The position numbers and the translations under genes are program-made. A model generated the notes under the pieces. That model was not told where the DNA came from. It saw only the letters and a program-made list of their open reading frames with translations, and did not search any database. From Lantana camara (Eukaryota > Streptophyta > Magnoliopsida > Lamiales > Verbenaceae), in assembly GCA_037501455.1 (NCBI GenBank), contig CM074855.1, positions 38,039,001 through 38,103,000 on the forward strand: a stretch of DNA of 64,000 bases. The letters are read 5' to 3'. How positions within the stretch are numbered: the first letter of the stretch is position 1; every line of letters starts with the position of its first letter. Shown piece by piece: positions 1 to 12,013 of the stretch.

Positions 1-1519
1 ATTTTTTTTTTTTTGAAGGGCCACATTGCATATATCTACAAACATAAACTTATTGGTACAAAATGAATATAAGCAACAAAAATTCAAAATAAATCCCATT
101 ACATCGAGAATTAAAACTTTACAACTGGGGTTTTAAGTACCGACTACAAACACATAAACATAGAAATTATATGCCTAAATTACATTTAACTACCAGCACA
201 ATTACATTAGTTTTCAAATAATAAAATAACCACCAAAAGAACAAACTTACACAAATAACTCATAAATTAACACATAAATTAACATAATTCTTCTTCTCAA
301 TCTTGGATACATTTATAACCGACCTTTAGAGCTATAGAGATTATCTCTTTGCAGTCACCCTCACGCTCAAATTATTCTCTAACATGATATAAATCTTGAC
401 TCCCCTTTAGCAAGGATTACAGATACCAAGTATGTACATATGGAGGAATGGATTGGGACAAGAGTAGCACAATAAACTATTTTAGTGGGTTTACTAAAAG
501 ATTCGACAGCCCTAATGTTACCTTCACTCTAAAAAAGCAATAAAGATTCAAATAGTACCTAACTTTATCTTTGTAGGAGAAGCCTTTAAGAAATTATCCT
601 ATTACCTTATATCGAGGAACTTTCATTCATTCCTAGGTCTATTCAGTCTCTTTGACTATTAGTCCCCTAGTCGTAAAAGATTTTCCTTGAGACTGAGAGT
701 AAACACCAGCAGGAGAGTTTTTCTTCGCTTCTTTAGCTATTTTCTGTATCACTTTTCAAGGGTTCATTTTCTGGAAAATTGAATCGTTCTTCCTTTGGAC
801 TTATGTCAAAAATGACTTTGTGACCTTCTTTTACCTAACACTCACTACTAGTGATGGTGACACTAGATTTATGGAGGATATCATTTTTCTTCTTCAACGA
901 GTTATGGTTACTGAGATAAAAAGTGGGGAACTATGGTCTTTAGATTGGTTAATAGATTGGGGTTGTATATCATATTTATAAGGGTAAATTAGACATCTGA
1001 TTTTAATAAACCAAAGAAATTCATGTTTGAGTCGTAATTTTTACATGTGTGCCACAATCAAAGGGGTCAAGATTATTTGTGGAACTATCCGAAAATATAA
1101 GGTTTTATATGTGAAAATAAATTTTTTTATATTTATAATGTGAGAGATGTGCAATAAGAATGTCTAATACGACTGGACAAAATAATTTTTTTAAAAATAT
1201 CCATGCAACATAGGTTATTACACTAACTTATATTTTAGAGGGAAAAACAATTACCTCTTGTATTATGACCGTTTTTTCAACTTTTTATCCAAATTTTTAA
1301 ATGTTTTAAGATTGTCATCTGTACATTGTAAAAATTTTGAGGTGACCATCTAGTTCTGTTATTGTACTATTTTTTGGCCAAAATTATCCTCAATTTTCAG
1401 GAAAAAGTTACCTAAGGGTAATTTTGGCTGGAAAATAGCATAATAATGGAGCTAAATATTTTTTTGGTGAGAAAAGAAGGCCAATGCCTACACTTAATCG
1501 TTCTCATAGTGACCTTATA
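1..1519. other. Unassigned AT-rich DNA
   Basis: No coding similarity, LTR end or RNA gene is recognisable in this stretch. A run of 13 T at 2-14 could be the poly(A) end of a minus-strand retroposon, possibly the LINE whose tail lies at 1520-2079, but about 1.5 kb of unexplained sequence lies between them. Stop codons are frequent in the frames I followed. It holds one imperfect inverted repeat, listed separately. Confidence 0.5.
1351..1454. repeat. Imperfect inverted repeat (fold-back, MITE-like)
   Basis: Two 39-nt arms (1351-1389 and 1416-1454) match each other as reverse complements at roughly three quarters of positions, around a 26-nt spacer. The arms end in TAGTTCTG and GGAGCTA. No clear target duplication is seen, so a miniature transposon is only one possibility; a decayed LTR hairpin would look similar. 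Confidence 0.45.
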
Positions 1520-1572
1520 GTATTCCGAAATGTTGTTAAAAATCATAGTGTTCCGAAATATTGTTAAAACCA
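1517..1572. repeat. 28-bp tandem duplication
   Basis: Two adjacent copies of a unit beginning ATAGTRTTCCGAAAT (1517-1544 and 1545-1572) differ at about four positions. It lies in the decayed tail of the LINE and is probably a local slippage product. Confidence 0.6.
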
Positions 1573-2079
1573 TAAGATTCTCGGTCTTCTAAATGTTCCA
1601 AATGGCAGAATAACGATAATTTTCCAATCACAACTAAGGACAAGAATGTTACCAAAATCGACTATGGTGAACAAAAACAACCAATTCCATTCAATGGCCC
1701 GCATGAAACCAAGCCAATTAGTTGGCTTAACCAGAAACTCCCATATTCGATTGGCAAAAGGACATTGAAACAGAAGATGTAAGATGTCGTCGTGGGTGTT
1801 ATTACAGCTGAGGCATTGATCATTTGGGGCCAGACTTCTATCCCATCGGAAGGCGCTAGTAAAAATTTTGTCGTGTTGACAAAGCCAAATGAAACACCTG
1901 AATTTCTTTGGATAACCTAGCTTCCAAATCTAGTCCGAAACTACATCATTCTCCAAACGATTGTCTACAGAGGTCAGAACATTGTATAGTGAGCTACACG
2001 AAAATACTCCCTTAGGTGATGTTTTCCAAATTCAACAATGAGGATTGTATCTTGCAAAAGACAATGGCGTCACTCGAAT
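1520..2079 (-). pseudogene. LINE ORF2 C-terminal remnant (zinc-binding RT-associated domain)
   Basis: Read on the minus strand, this encodes the region after the reverse transcriptase of an L1-type plant LINE. Motifs are G-V-F-S-C-S-S-L-Y, then IWKLGYPKKFRCFIWL, then the zinc-finger pattern CLSCNN...ILHLLFQCPFANRIWEF (C-x2-C ... H-x4-C). A TAG stop stands just before IWKL and another stop lies about 30 codons earlier. After about position 1640 the similarity passes into another frame, so at least one frameshift is present. It is colinear and on the same strand as the RT remnant at 25323-26443. Established: this zinc-finger family (zf-RVT) follows RT in plant LINEs. Inferred: both pieces come from one copy. 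Confidence 0.75.
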
Positions 2080-2082
2080 CTC

Positions 2083-3250
2083 ACACACTAGCTAGGCGGT
2101 CTAGACCCTAATACAGAGTGCGCATACAAAATCAAAAACTAATGCGGAAGCACCAGGAACAACATATACAATCATATATGCTCGAATTAATACAAATTAT
2201 ACATATCATGCCCATCTAAGGCCAAATAAACCATACGAGGTTCGAAGTTCAAATCTTAAATCATAACTTATACAAATTTGACATATGTATCATAATCGTA
2301 ATACCGATGCGAAAATTAAAGATGCAAAGACCCGACTGACAAAATCGAACAAAATTAAATAAAGGACCACCGCCTAGCACGCACCAACCTGCACCTGCAA
2401 ACTCAACAAAACAGAAGGGGAAAACAAAGAAGACAACGAATAGGGGTCAGTCCTAACAATTGGTGAGGGGGCTAACACACTCATACATACGTATACATAG
2501 AGCGGAGCATATTCAAAATTAGAAGGTTAATGAACCCGGGTATGGTTTTTGCAATCCAAATCATTTTAACACGTGATAATAAATATAAGGAAAAAAAGCT
2601 AAGGCCGAAGGCCAAAATCAACCAAATTTTAATACTTATGAATCCACTCCCGTTTCACAAACCAATTTCAGAATCACACACACAACTCGGCAAGTACGAG
2701 CCTCAGACTAATCTAACTCCGTTCATAAGTCAAACATATAAATCAAAAGCAAACATAATTCAGAATCAAACAAACATACTTCTTCTTCGGGTGATGGAAG
2801 GGTGTATACTCCCCTAACCATCGTTCATACAGTATGGGTCGTGAGTTTCATGACACTCACGCCCCAGGACTCCTTCCCCCACCAAGCCTCCTAGTGGGGT
2901 CAGGGTTGATCCTTAAGTTGAAGACCGTACTCAGGACTACCCGACGTCCCACACCCTCCCGGGTCTCCTTCGCACAAATCTCCAGGGCCCATTCTAATTG
3001 TTCAAATTGTTCAAAAGTTCGAAAGTTCTTAATTTTCAAAATCCAACATAGTTTTCAAAACATAACTCGCGGTTTCAAAACATACTCACACCAACTCTTT
3101 TCAAAACAAACGAACGAAAATATTTCTTACGTATACATAAAAGCGTTTTCAAATATTTCATAACAAAAGGGCTAAAATCCCACAAAATACGTATCAAACA
3201 CATATCTAAACACTTATACATATACTTAGGTCGCATGCGGGCTTAAATCA
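2083..3250 (-). mobile_element. Element I 3' LTR, outer part
   Basis: This is the U5-side part of the 3' LTR. It matches 22040-23207 of the 5' LTR with scattered substitutions. It contains the arm CTAGGCGGT near 2090 and the AGTC-GACT hairpin near 2450. The left end is truncated. The right end meets solo LTR G at its target duplication AATCA (3246-3250). Confidence 0.85.
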
Positions 3251-4381
3251 TGTAGCGCCTCCCCAACACTACAACCCCCGAACCTCAATATTCCCCAAGT
3301 GGTGGTTAGACCCACACTCAGGAAATACTACGCCGAACGGTCAAGACAATACATAAGTGGAATGCATGTCCCAGTGCAACAGAAGATAAAGAGATTCAAA
3401 ATTTGCCAATAAACGGGGAGGATAACATATAAGGAATAAGGATTATCATTATTGATCAAAGTAGTTCGTAAAAGAGTACAACAGGTTGACATGCAAGGAC
3501 AAAGTATAAGATAGTTTATTTCTACAGAGAATAAGCTCAAGACAGTGTACTCTTAGGATCGGACCCAACCAACTATTGTAATACTTCAAGATACCTCTAG
3601 TTGCCGTTCCTTGATTCCTGAAATCATGCATTTTAAAGTAAGCGAGAGGGTTAGTCAAAGTGACTAAGTGAAGGGGGTATGTTAGCTTATATATATACGT
3701 ATATATATTTATATGATCAAGGAGATCTTGATCTAAAATATTAGCAATAGGATATAACAAATACGAAACGGTTCATAATAATTGTTAAAATAGGGATAAG
3801 GGTAATTTGGAATATTTGTAGAAACATGAACCATCTATAATAAGAACTTTAACGCCCGCAAGATAGGCCTCTCCATCCTTAACTCCTTAAATAATTGGTA
3901 AAACAGTACTGTGCTGATCAAAGCACCGGTACTTTAATAAAATTCAATACGATAATACCTCCACTATTCCTTGGTGTCAATAGGGGATCAAACCCTAGAG
4001 ACCATGAATACTATTCGGGAGGCAGCTATCTCTCCCTTAATCTCTTGACGTGGAGTAGCTAAACTCCAGCTAAACCACTACCAAGAGTTGGTGGCAGTCC
4101 GCAGCACCAACAATACCCTCGGCCCGATACCTTTCGGGTAATTGCTCGCTACGGATACAACCGGGGCCCATAACATGAATCAAGAACAATATTTTGCTTG
4201 CATAATCCAGAATCAACGTATTGATAAAGTGGACTTAAAATATATAATGTCCTAGTAAAACGTTGATTCCGGTATAAAAGTATTTTTCCCTTGAAAAGGG
4301 ATATTGTAGTATAGTATTATGTATATCGGGTAGTAAACCGTAAATAAGATGTAGGCTTGAAAATAATTTTTTATATAGATA

Positions 4382-4640
4382 CTAGTCACTGTGGCACGCA
4401 GTCCCTGCGTGCAAAAAAAAAATTCTTAATATAATTAATTATTTATAATAAATTAGATATAAGAAAATATTTAAAAAAAATACAAATTTATTCAAATTTA
4501 CAACCTAAAGCAAAATAGAACAGAACAAAAACAAATAGAATAGGGAAACATATGGATAAAGAAATCTTCATTGATTTTCTGTGCCCCACTAAATCAGTAA
4601 TTCCTCTTCCCTTCCATCTACTTATTATATTGCTTTATCA

Positions 4641-4681
<41 letters not shown>

Positions 4682-4980
4682 GATTTATAGAACGAAAGCA
4701 ACCATAATATATATATTCTTTGAATTCGAAGCAATTGTTGATACGGTGAGTTAGAGAGGAAGTTACTGATCAGTTGAGAAAAGAAGTTAGAATATTGGAG
4801 TTGAGGAGTTATGATCGTGTGAAACTTCTTAAAATAAAATTTCCAAAATACCCTTTAAATCATATGTACTCTAATTGATAAAATTAAGGGTATAATAGGT
4901 AACACCAAAAAATTGGTGTTTTGGTGTCACAAACTGTCGTTTGTGAGTGAAAAGAGGGTTTCTTTTTAATATAGTATAGA
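4382..4980 (-). mobile_element. Non-autonomous Helitron
   Basis: On the minus strand it starts TCTATACTATATTAAAAAG, a typical plant Helitron 5' end. It ends with an 8-bp stem hairpin (GCACGCAG, loop GGA, CTGCGTGC), then CACAGTGA and CTAG, inserted between A (4381) and T (4981). The duplicate copy of the host sequence (12394-12420) lacks it and reads straight through, exactly as if these 599 bp were removed and nothing else changed. There is no target duplication and no Rep/helicase coding capacity, so an autonomous relative must have moved it. An (AT)n tract lies inside at about 4643-4677. Confidence 0.93.
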
Positions 4981-5905
4981 TATATGTATAGGCATGATTC
5001 CAGTTGAAAATATTTTAACCCCCACCTATACCGGTAATCAGACATTGTAATATGGATTCCCGTGTGCCTTGATGTCTCTTGGAGAGGGGGATTGTGGCGT
5101 GAGGTTGAGGGGAGAGAAGAGAGGGATTTGTGTGTTAGAAGTGAGGGAATTTGTGAGTTTAGAATGAATCTCTAAAGGGGTATTTATAGGTAGGAATGAG
5201 GGACCTTAGATCAATTTCTAAGAATTTATTAGAAATGTGGAAATCTCTACACTACACAAATGTGTGCAATTTATATAGGAGATGTGGGAATTTCTAATTT
5301 ACACAATTGCGTGGAGAAATTATGTAGAAATGTGGAATTTCCTAACTCACACAAATGTATGGAATTTTATTAGGAAATGTGGAAGAATTAAATTCATTCA
5401 TCTAAACTTTCTCTTTTTAGAAAGGTTATTTTAGAAAAGTGATATCATGAATGACGTCATAATAATTAAAATAAATATAAAATAATGTAAAATTTATTCA
5501 AGAGTCGCGAGACGAGAACTTGAAGTGGTAAAAATAATAAAAGAATGAGTGAAAAGAAGCTTCGTCATGATTATAAATGTGGGACGATTAGGTTTCTTGT
5601 TTGAAAGTTATAAACGTTAGAGATGATGAAAATCATAATGAATTATATAAACGAGGTTATGAAGAAGTTTAAAGGTTGGGAAAATTGTCATGGTTGAAGA
5701 AAAATTCAAGAAACGTTTTAAGTATAATTTTGAATATTAAATGAAAGCTAATCGTTTATGATAAAATGATAATTTTTAAAGGGGAAAATATTTATAAAAT
5801 ATGTTACGGTTCGAATCAAGTTTCGTTAAAAGTATGAAAATTCAAAAATAATTCAAGGATCGTTTTGACTATAATATTGATTAGAAAAATGTTGAAATTT
5901 GGAAA

Positions 5906-8657
5906 TGTAGCACCCCAAACGGAAGGCACCACATCCCCCGCACTATAACCCAAACTCGGTTACGAAATGGGAAGTCCGTACCCGTATCCGGATCATAGCG
6001 AACGGGAGACCACTCACACACTATGCTAGGCGGCGCTAAACTTCGAAACCAAATAAGCAATTAACCAAAATTAAATTCACGTGCGGAAGCAAATCATAAG
6101 TTCAATCACAATATAAGCAGCAAGTGACGGGTTCCACTAACATAGATACATAGTCCCGAAATTCAAACTTAAATCATAAATCATAATTTTCACAATTCAC
6201 GGGTTCAACTATCCCTAGAAGCCTGTCCCGAATATCACAAAGTACAATCAAAATATTTCATATATTCAATGCAAAACTTAATCAATTACAATATGCGTGT
6301 AGTGTGACTCAGACTTGACCATACGACTCGACAGACCCAAAATCCCGCCTAGCACTCCAAACCTGTAAAAGAATTGAAAACAAAGCCGGGTTCAGTCTAT
6401 AGGAGACTGGTGGGTATAAAACGGGGTATAACATAAATAATATCATAGAATTTAAACACGCCCACATGCAAGCCATAATCCCGTGTGAGGTTTGTTTAAA
6501 TACTTCCCAAGTGGGTGAAAACAAAGTAAAACAACACTCGGGATTAGAACAATCAATTTCATTCGTTCATTCAATCATGTGGTCATTATGTGAGCCCGGC
6601 GAGAGGGCGAATTCTCCAACCTTCTTCTCGTATGTGCATTAATTCCTTCATTCATTCAATCATTCATTAGTGATCATACCATATTCATTCATTGATTCAT
6701 GCATTCATTCATTAACATTCATTCATAATCATAAACATATACACCTTCTTCCTCCGGGTGGCGGACGGGATTGCAAGGCCCGGCCACCTAATACAATGAC
6801 CAAAGGGGGTTACATGAATTCCCCCAAAGGCACTCAGCTCCCATTCCTTGCTAATCTCCTAGCGAGGGCCGGTATCACCGTTATTATTTGTTAGGACTAG
6901 TGCACGGGGATCATCGTCATCCCGAGCTTCCCTGGATAGCCACGTACACATAGTCCCGGGCACCCATAAACAATGTGTCCACTGATCTCGCTAAAAAATT
7001 TGGTAAGGGATTCATGAAAGGAAAAGGGCTTTACGTTGAAAATCATAGACTTCTGAAAAGACTCGATATATATACATATATATAATATTTTGGCTTAAAA
7101 CTTCACATAAGGATATATCAGGTCATCATAGCTAATAGAAGAGAAACTCACCTATAACACCTCTTACTGAACAATACCAAAAGAGAAAGAAGACTTGAGG
7201 TAGCCTATGAACCCGGCACGTCTCCGCCATGGAGAAAACTGTACAAGAACCAACATGGTGCACTCGTGAGACTCACGACTACATATGAATCAATTATGAC
7301 GCACGACAATGAAATGCTCATGGTATGAAGTGCATAATATAGTTAATCATGTCATGAGAATGTTCTTATGTACAATTAATGTCACAATAGCACATAACCG
7401 ATCAATCATTCAAGTTCAATCAATACATGAAGGTTTGAAGTTCATTCGTTCCATATCTCCCATGTACCATATGAAATCGATCCATAAATTCCGAATAATG
7501 ATCATAACATGTATTTCAACGAGTATACAAGTTATAAGAATCTTAAAAGAAGGGTAAATATGCAATTAGGGTTCACAATCCGAGTATCAAAGTGTTCATG
7601 CGCGTTAAGGAGCATTGAAGGATGCAAATTCATATCTTGCACATAACACGCTAAACGAATCTATAAAATTCAAAAAATGAGCATAACACATATATAACAT
7701 GTTAGGGTCATAATTGGGCGTGGTAAATTACGAGAAAAATGGAAAAGAAGCGTAAGAAGAAACTTCGAACATGATCTTGCAAAATCTGACAATTTTCCAC
7801 AATGCACAAGCTACCATGAAACGAGGATATCTGAAGTTTGAGAAGTCCAAATTGGGTTTTGTTTATTGGATATGAAACTAGACATGTAAACATTTAAAAT
7901 GGTATGTGGCTCAAATCGTGGTTCAAAGCGAGGTTAAAATGGCGTAGGTTTGAAATTGGATGAATGCAAATTCCCGGTAAAGTGGTGATACAATTTTCAA
8001 ACGATCATATTTCACCAATGAGAAAAGATATCGAGGTGATTCCAATTGGAGAATGTTTTAAACTTCAAGAAGTTTTCGTGGGTTCAAAAATCAGGTTAAT
8101 TGGAGTTCATTTGGATAGTTAACGATGGATAAAACCAAGACATAAATGAATAAAAGAACAAAATGGTAGGCCAGTCAAAAGGGAGGGTAACGGGGGTTAA
8201 CACTTTCAAGGCCCAATTTGGTAACGGGCGTTAACGGCAACAAGCGATTTAAAGCTTGGAAATGGTGGTGGTAACGGGCGTTAACAATTTCAAGTGAAAA
8301 AAGGGTAATGGGCATTAACGACGTCAGGCGAGGTTCCTCTGTTTTCCTGCTCTGTTCCGAAACAACAACAACAACAAAGCTTCCATGTCCAACTCGAACC
8401 AAATCATCCCAAAAAACAACAAAACACTAGCTAACCACATAATTAACCAATAGAACTCAAGGAAACATGTATATGATTCATATATCTGAAATAAACATCA
8501 ATCAATCCAAGGGAACATGCATAAATTCACCAAAGTTCACACATAAAACCCTTAAATAAGAAAGGTGATCAATCATGCCCCAATCTCATATACTCATGAT
8601 ATATTTGGACAAAACCAAACCAATATCATCATATAAACCTCATATAAACCTCATATA
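5906..8657 (-). mobile_element. Solo LTR of family H, duplicate copy 1 (truncated)
   Basis: It begins TGTAGCACCCC, the reversed 3' LTR end, and matches 13336-16095 closely. The U3 side is cut off at 8657, where LTR B begins. It contains the arms GCTAGGCGGC (6025-6034) and CCCGCCTAGC (6354-6363), the AGTC-GACT hairpin (6394-6407) and a palindrome cluster (8188-8319). An (ATTC)n stretch lies at about 6540-6720. Confidence 0.85.
8188..8319. repeat. Palindrome cluster of LTR H (copy 1)
   Basis: Four short palindromes lie in 130 bp: TAACGGGGGTTA (8188-8199), GTAACGGGCGTTAAC (8221-8235), GTAACGGGCGTTAAC (8271-8285) and GTAATGGGCATTAAC (8305-8319). The last differs from the second and third by a paired change (C to T on one arm, G to A on the other) that keeps the stem. 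The duplicate copy has the same cluster at about 15627-15759. Confidence 0.85.
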
Positions 8658-11600
8658 TGTAACATCCCGCTCATCCGCCCGAACAGGTACGCATTTACGA
8701 GAGAGTTATATGCGCTTTTAAATTATTTAATTATGAAATTATGTTTTATTTTAATGACAATGTGATTATTTGAAATAAATTATAATTAATTTGTTTAACT
8801 TATACTTGAGTTTTAACGTTTGCGTACGCGTACTTTGTAATTGCTCCTTTTGTGCTCGAATTTAATTTCGTTTCTTGTGAATTTTTGATATATGTGAACT
8901 ACGTGAGTTATGAATGTGATTATGTGCTCGTTACATGTTTTAGAGTTTGTTTTATGTGGTTTTTGGCCCGTTTTGTAAAAACGGGATTTGTGAGGGATTC
9001 GAGGGCCTAACTTGTTTAGCGCCCCTCGTGTTCCGGAAGGCGTAACTTGAGCTCGGGAATTCGGATTTGAATTCCGGAAGATGTGTCGGACTTGTAGCGA
9101 AGAAATGAAGACAAGGAACTTAGCCTCACATTTTTCTAAGCCCCTTTGATCCTCTGAATTTCGTCCGGATTGAGCCCGTTGTGACAGCTTTGCCACCTTT
9201 CACTAATTAAGCCATAGCTTGACCAATCCTTGACCAAATTAGGTGATTCTTGGGCCCACATTCCACTTACTCACTCCTCTATCCATTCCTTAGCCTCTCA
9301 TTTCATTTTCAGCAACCAAGGGAGAGGAAAAGCAGCAGCAACATGAGATAGAGAGAGAGGGAAGTGTTTCGCCTCAAATTCAAAAGGTAAGTCCGGATTC
9401 TTGTTGTTTAGCTTCTCCTCTCTCTTTTAAGTGTATTTTGGATAAATTTCCTTGAGTTTTGAGCATGGCATGTGATAATGCATGAATAGTTAGGTTTTGG
9501 CCCTTTTTGATGAATCCATGTCTTCCTTGCTTTGTTCCTTGAATTGGTGAGTTATATGTGATCTAGATGACTTGATTACTTCATTTCTATGCATTAATTT
9601 CGTGTTCTTTTAGTTATATGAGAGTTACCATTGTTGATCTTGCATGAACTTGAAGAACTTGGGCTTGATGATGCATCTCTTCATCCCTCCTCACTTTAGC
9701 TCGATTTTTGCATGAAATAGGGCATGAATCTTTGGATAATTATTGCATAAACCTTGTGTTATGTGTTGGTTTGATGTATATTTGGTTTACTTTAACTTTT
9801 GAAGGAGTTTGGAGCTGAAAATCTCGAAAATTTGGCCCCTCACCCAAATCCACGGGGGTGGATTTTCTCTTTGAAAAAAATCCACCAGGGTGGATTTGAG
9901 GCAGCCCCCTCCTGGAACATTCTGACCTAAATCCATGGGGGTGGATTCTCCTTTTGAAACAAATCCACCGGGGTGGATTTAGGGCAGTGGCTCCCTTTTG
10001 CTCCGAACTTCGTTTTCTTATTTCTTTTCAATTGTTTCTTGTTTCTCCCACCCCTAATTTGATCCCCATGGTTTACTAACATGTTAAATTATGTGTTATA
10101 ATTATTGTATTAGATTTATGGATTCGTTTGACGTGATTCGTGTCTTATATGATTCGATGTGTACTCCTACACGCATGAATGACTTTGTACTTAGTTTGCT
10201 TGCCTTGCATGTAATCTCCTTGCTCATATATGAACTATATGCATTGTTAATATGTTTTTTTGATATGTTATGCATGTTATGTGAGTTTTATGAATTTGTT
10301 TGATGTGAATTATGTGATTTATGGCTTGTTGTAAACTTATATGCACTAAATGTCACCTTGTTGCGTTTTATTCGTATCTTTTGCATTCGTTGCCCCATGA
10401 ATGAACTTAGAATTTATGAATGCTCTTGATATGCTATTATATGATAAGTTATGGTTTTAATTGATGCGTTATGAGTTTAATTTGTTAGTTATTTGTTTGA
10501 TATTTCGTTGTTTGCCTCGATGTGCCTAAGTGTGAATTTATATGAAGTGTATTGCATCTTTTGCATCCATACGCATATGCCGAGCGTCTATATAGTTCAT
10601 GTTTGAGTCTAAGTTCGTCCTTTGCTTTTTGTCTTATTCAGAGCTTCGTTCCTTTGGTGTCGAGGGGGTCCTTTAGGTGTGCTTTGGTTGGTTCCTGTTC
10701 GGTTGGTTCGACAAGGTGAGGTTTCTTTCCTTTAGTTATTACGACCTACAACCCTTGATGTGATTTAAGCCCGCATGTGACCTATGTATATGTATACGTA
10801 TTTAGATATGTGTTTGATACGTATTTTGTGGGATTTTGGCCCCTTTTGTTATGAAATATTTGAAAACGCTTTTACGTATATTTATGGATATTATCGTTTG
10901 TTTGTTTTGAAAAGTGTTGGTGTGAGTATGTTTTGAAGCAGCGAGTTATGTTATGAAAATTCTAATTCTTCGAAAATTATGAATTTTGAACAATTTGAAC
11001 AATTTAATTGGGCCCCGGAGATTTGTGCGAAGGAGACCCGGGACGGTATGGGCTGTCGGGTAGTCCCTAGCATGCTCTCCACACTTAAGGATCAGCCTGG
11101 AACCCACTAGGAGGTTAGTGGGGGATGGAATCCTTGGGTGTGAGTGTCATGAAACGAACGACCCTGACATGGGAATCGATGGTTAGGGTAGGAACAACCC
11201 TTCCATCACCGGAGGAGAGGTATGTGTGTTTGAATTATGTTTTCTTATGATTTATGATTCCGATTTTGAGTATGAACGGAGTTAGGTGGTCTGAAACTCG
11301 TCCTCGCCGAGTTGTGTGTTTGATTATGAAATTAATTTGTGAAACGAGAGTGGACTTCTAATTACTAAAAGTGGTTAATTTTGGCCTTCGGCCTTAACTC
11401 TTTTCTATATATACTATCACGGGTTGAAATGTTTTGGCATGCAAAAACCACGCCCTGGTTCACGAATTTTCTTATTTCGAATATGCTCTGATTACGTATA
11501 TGTATGTGTGAGTGTGTTAGCCCCCTCACCAGTCTTTAGGACTAACCCCTCCTCGTTGATTTTTTTTCCCCTTTTATTTCTTTGAGTTTGCAGGTTCGGG

Positions 11601-12013
11601 TTCCGGTTCGAGCTAGGTGGTGGTTTCTTTTGAGTCGTTCGAGTCTAGTTCGGGTCTTTTTCATCTTTACTTTTCTGTATTGGTACTATGTATAAGATAT
11701 TTATGGAATTTGTTTAAATTTGATTTGAAATTAGAATTTAAGCTTGTATGTTTTAGTTGGCCTCGGATTGGCACAATGTGCTTAATTTGTATTAATTCGA
11801 GCATGTATGATTGTATTTGAATCCTGGTGCTTCCGCATTCAATTTTGATTTTATTATGCGCATTTTGTATTAGGGTCTAAACCGCCTAGCTAGTGTGTGA
11901 GTTTTTGTTTGTCACCCGTTCGTGGAGCTTGGCGCGTGTGCGGAGTCTCCATTTCGTACACGTGTCGAGCTATAGTGCGGGGGGTGTAGTGCTCTGCGCT
12001 CCGGGGTGCTACA
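8658..12013 (+). mobile_element. LTR of family B at a duplication junction
   Basis: It runs from TGTAACATCCCGC to GGGGTGCTACA (3356 bp). No primer site or coding region adjoins it. The flanks do not match (ATATA left, GATCA right), unlike a simple solo LTR. To its right the sequence restarts at the equivalent of position 3986. It has the U3 hairpin GGAATTC-GAATTCC near 9055, the donor-like AAAG|GTAAGT (GT at 9387), four palindromes (9846-9980), the hairpin AGTC-GACT (11531-11543), an acceptor-like TTTGCAG (ending 11593) and the arms at 11611-11621 and 11881-11891. Families I and F are its closest relatives here. Confidence 0.88.
9846..9980. repeat. Palindrome cluster of LTR B
   Basis: Four palindromes: AAATCCACGGGGGTGGATTT (9846-9865), AAATCCACCAGGGTGGATTT (9878-9897), one with CAT in place of CAC (9929-9947) and AAATCCACCGGGGTGGATTT (9961-9980). 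Each can form a stem of about eight pairs with a 4-nt loop. The same motif occurs in families C and E, which are otherwise distant from B. Confidence 0.88.

Larger units (their letters stand above)
3986..8657. repeat. Tandem duplication, copy 1
   Basis: This segment, from GATCAAACCCTAGAG to CCTCATATA, recurs at 12014-16095 with only a few percent differences. It covers part of solo LTR G and part of solo LTR H. Copy 1 additionally holds the Helitron at 4382-4980; without it the copies are 4073 and about 4082 bp. The left flank of copy 1 is native G sequence. The right flank is LTR B. Confidence 0.9.

Noticed and set aside
1..960. A host gene fragment on the minus strand near 700-850
   Set aside because: One frame gives about 30 codons without a stop but no recognisable motif, and the neighbouring codons are full of stops.
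2530..3163. Two open frames (95 and 109 codons) that recur at 22487-23120
   Set aside because: They recur because they lie in the two LTRs of element I. Changes between copies are scattered over all codon positions and no domain is recognisable, so I do not call them genes.
9846..9980. CRISPR-like array (short palindromic repeats with spacers)
   Set aside because: Repeats are few, imperfect and separated by short irregular spacers, in a plant LTR, with no cas genes. They are hairpin clusters of the LTR.
8658..12013. Ordinary solo LTR for family B
   Set aside because: The flanking 5-mers differ and the sequence on the right repeats that from 3986, so simple insertion plus LTR-LTR recombination does not explain it.
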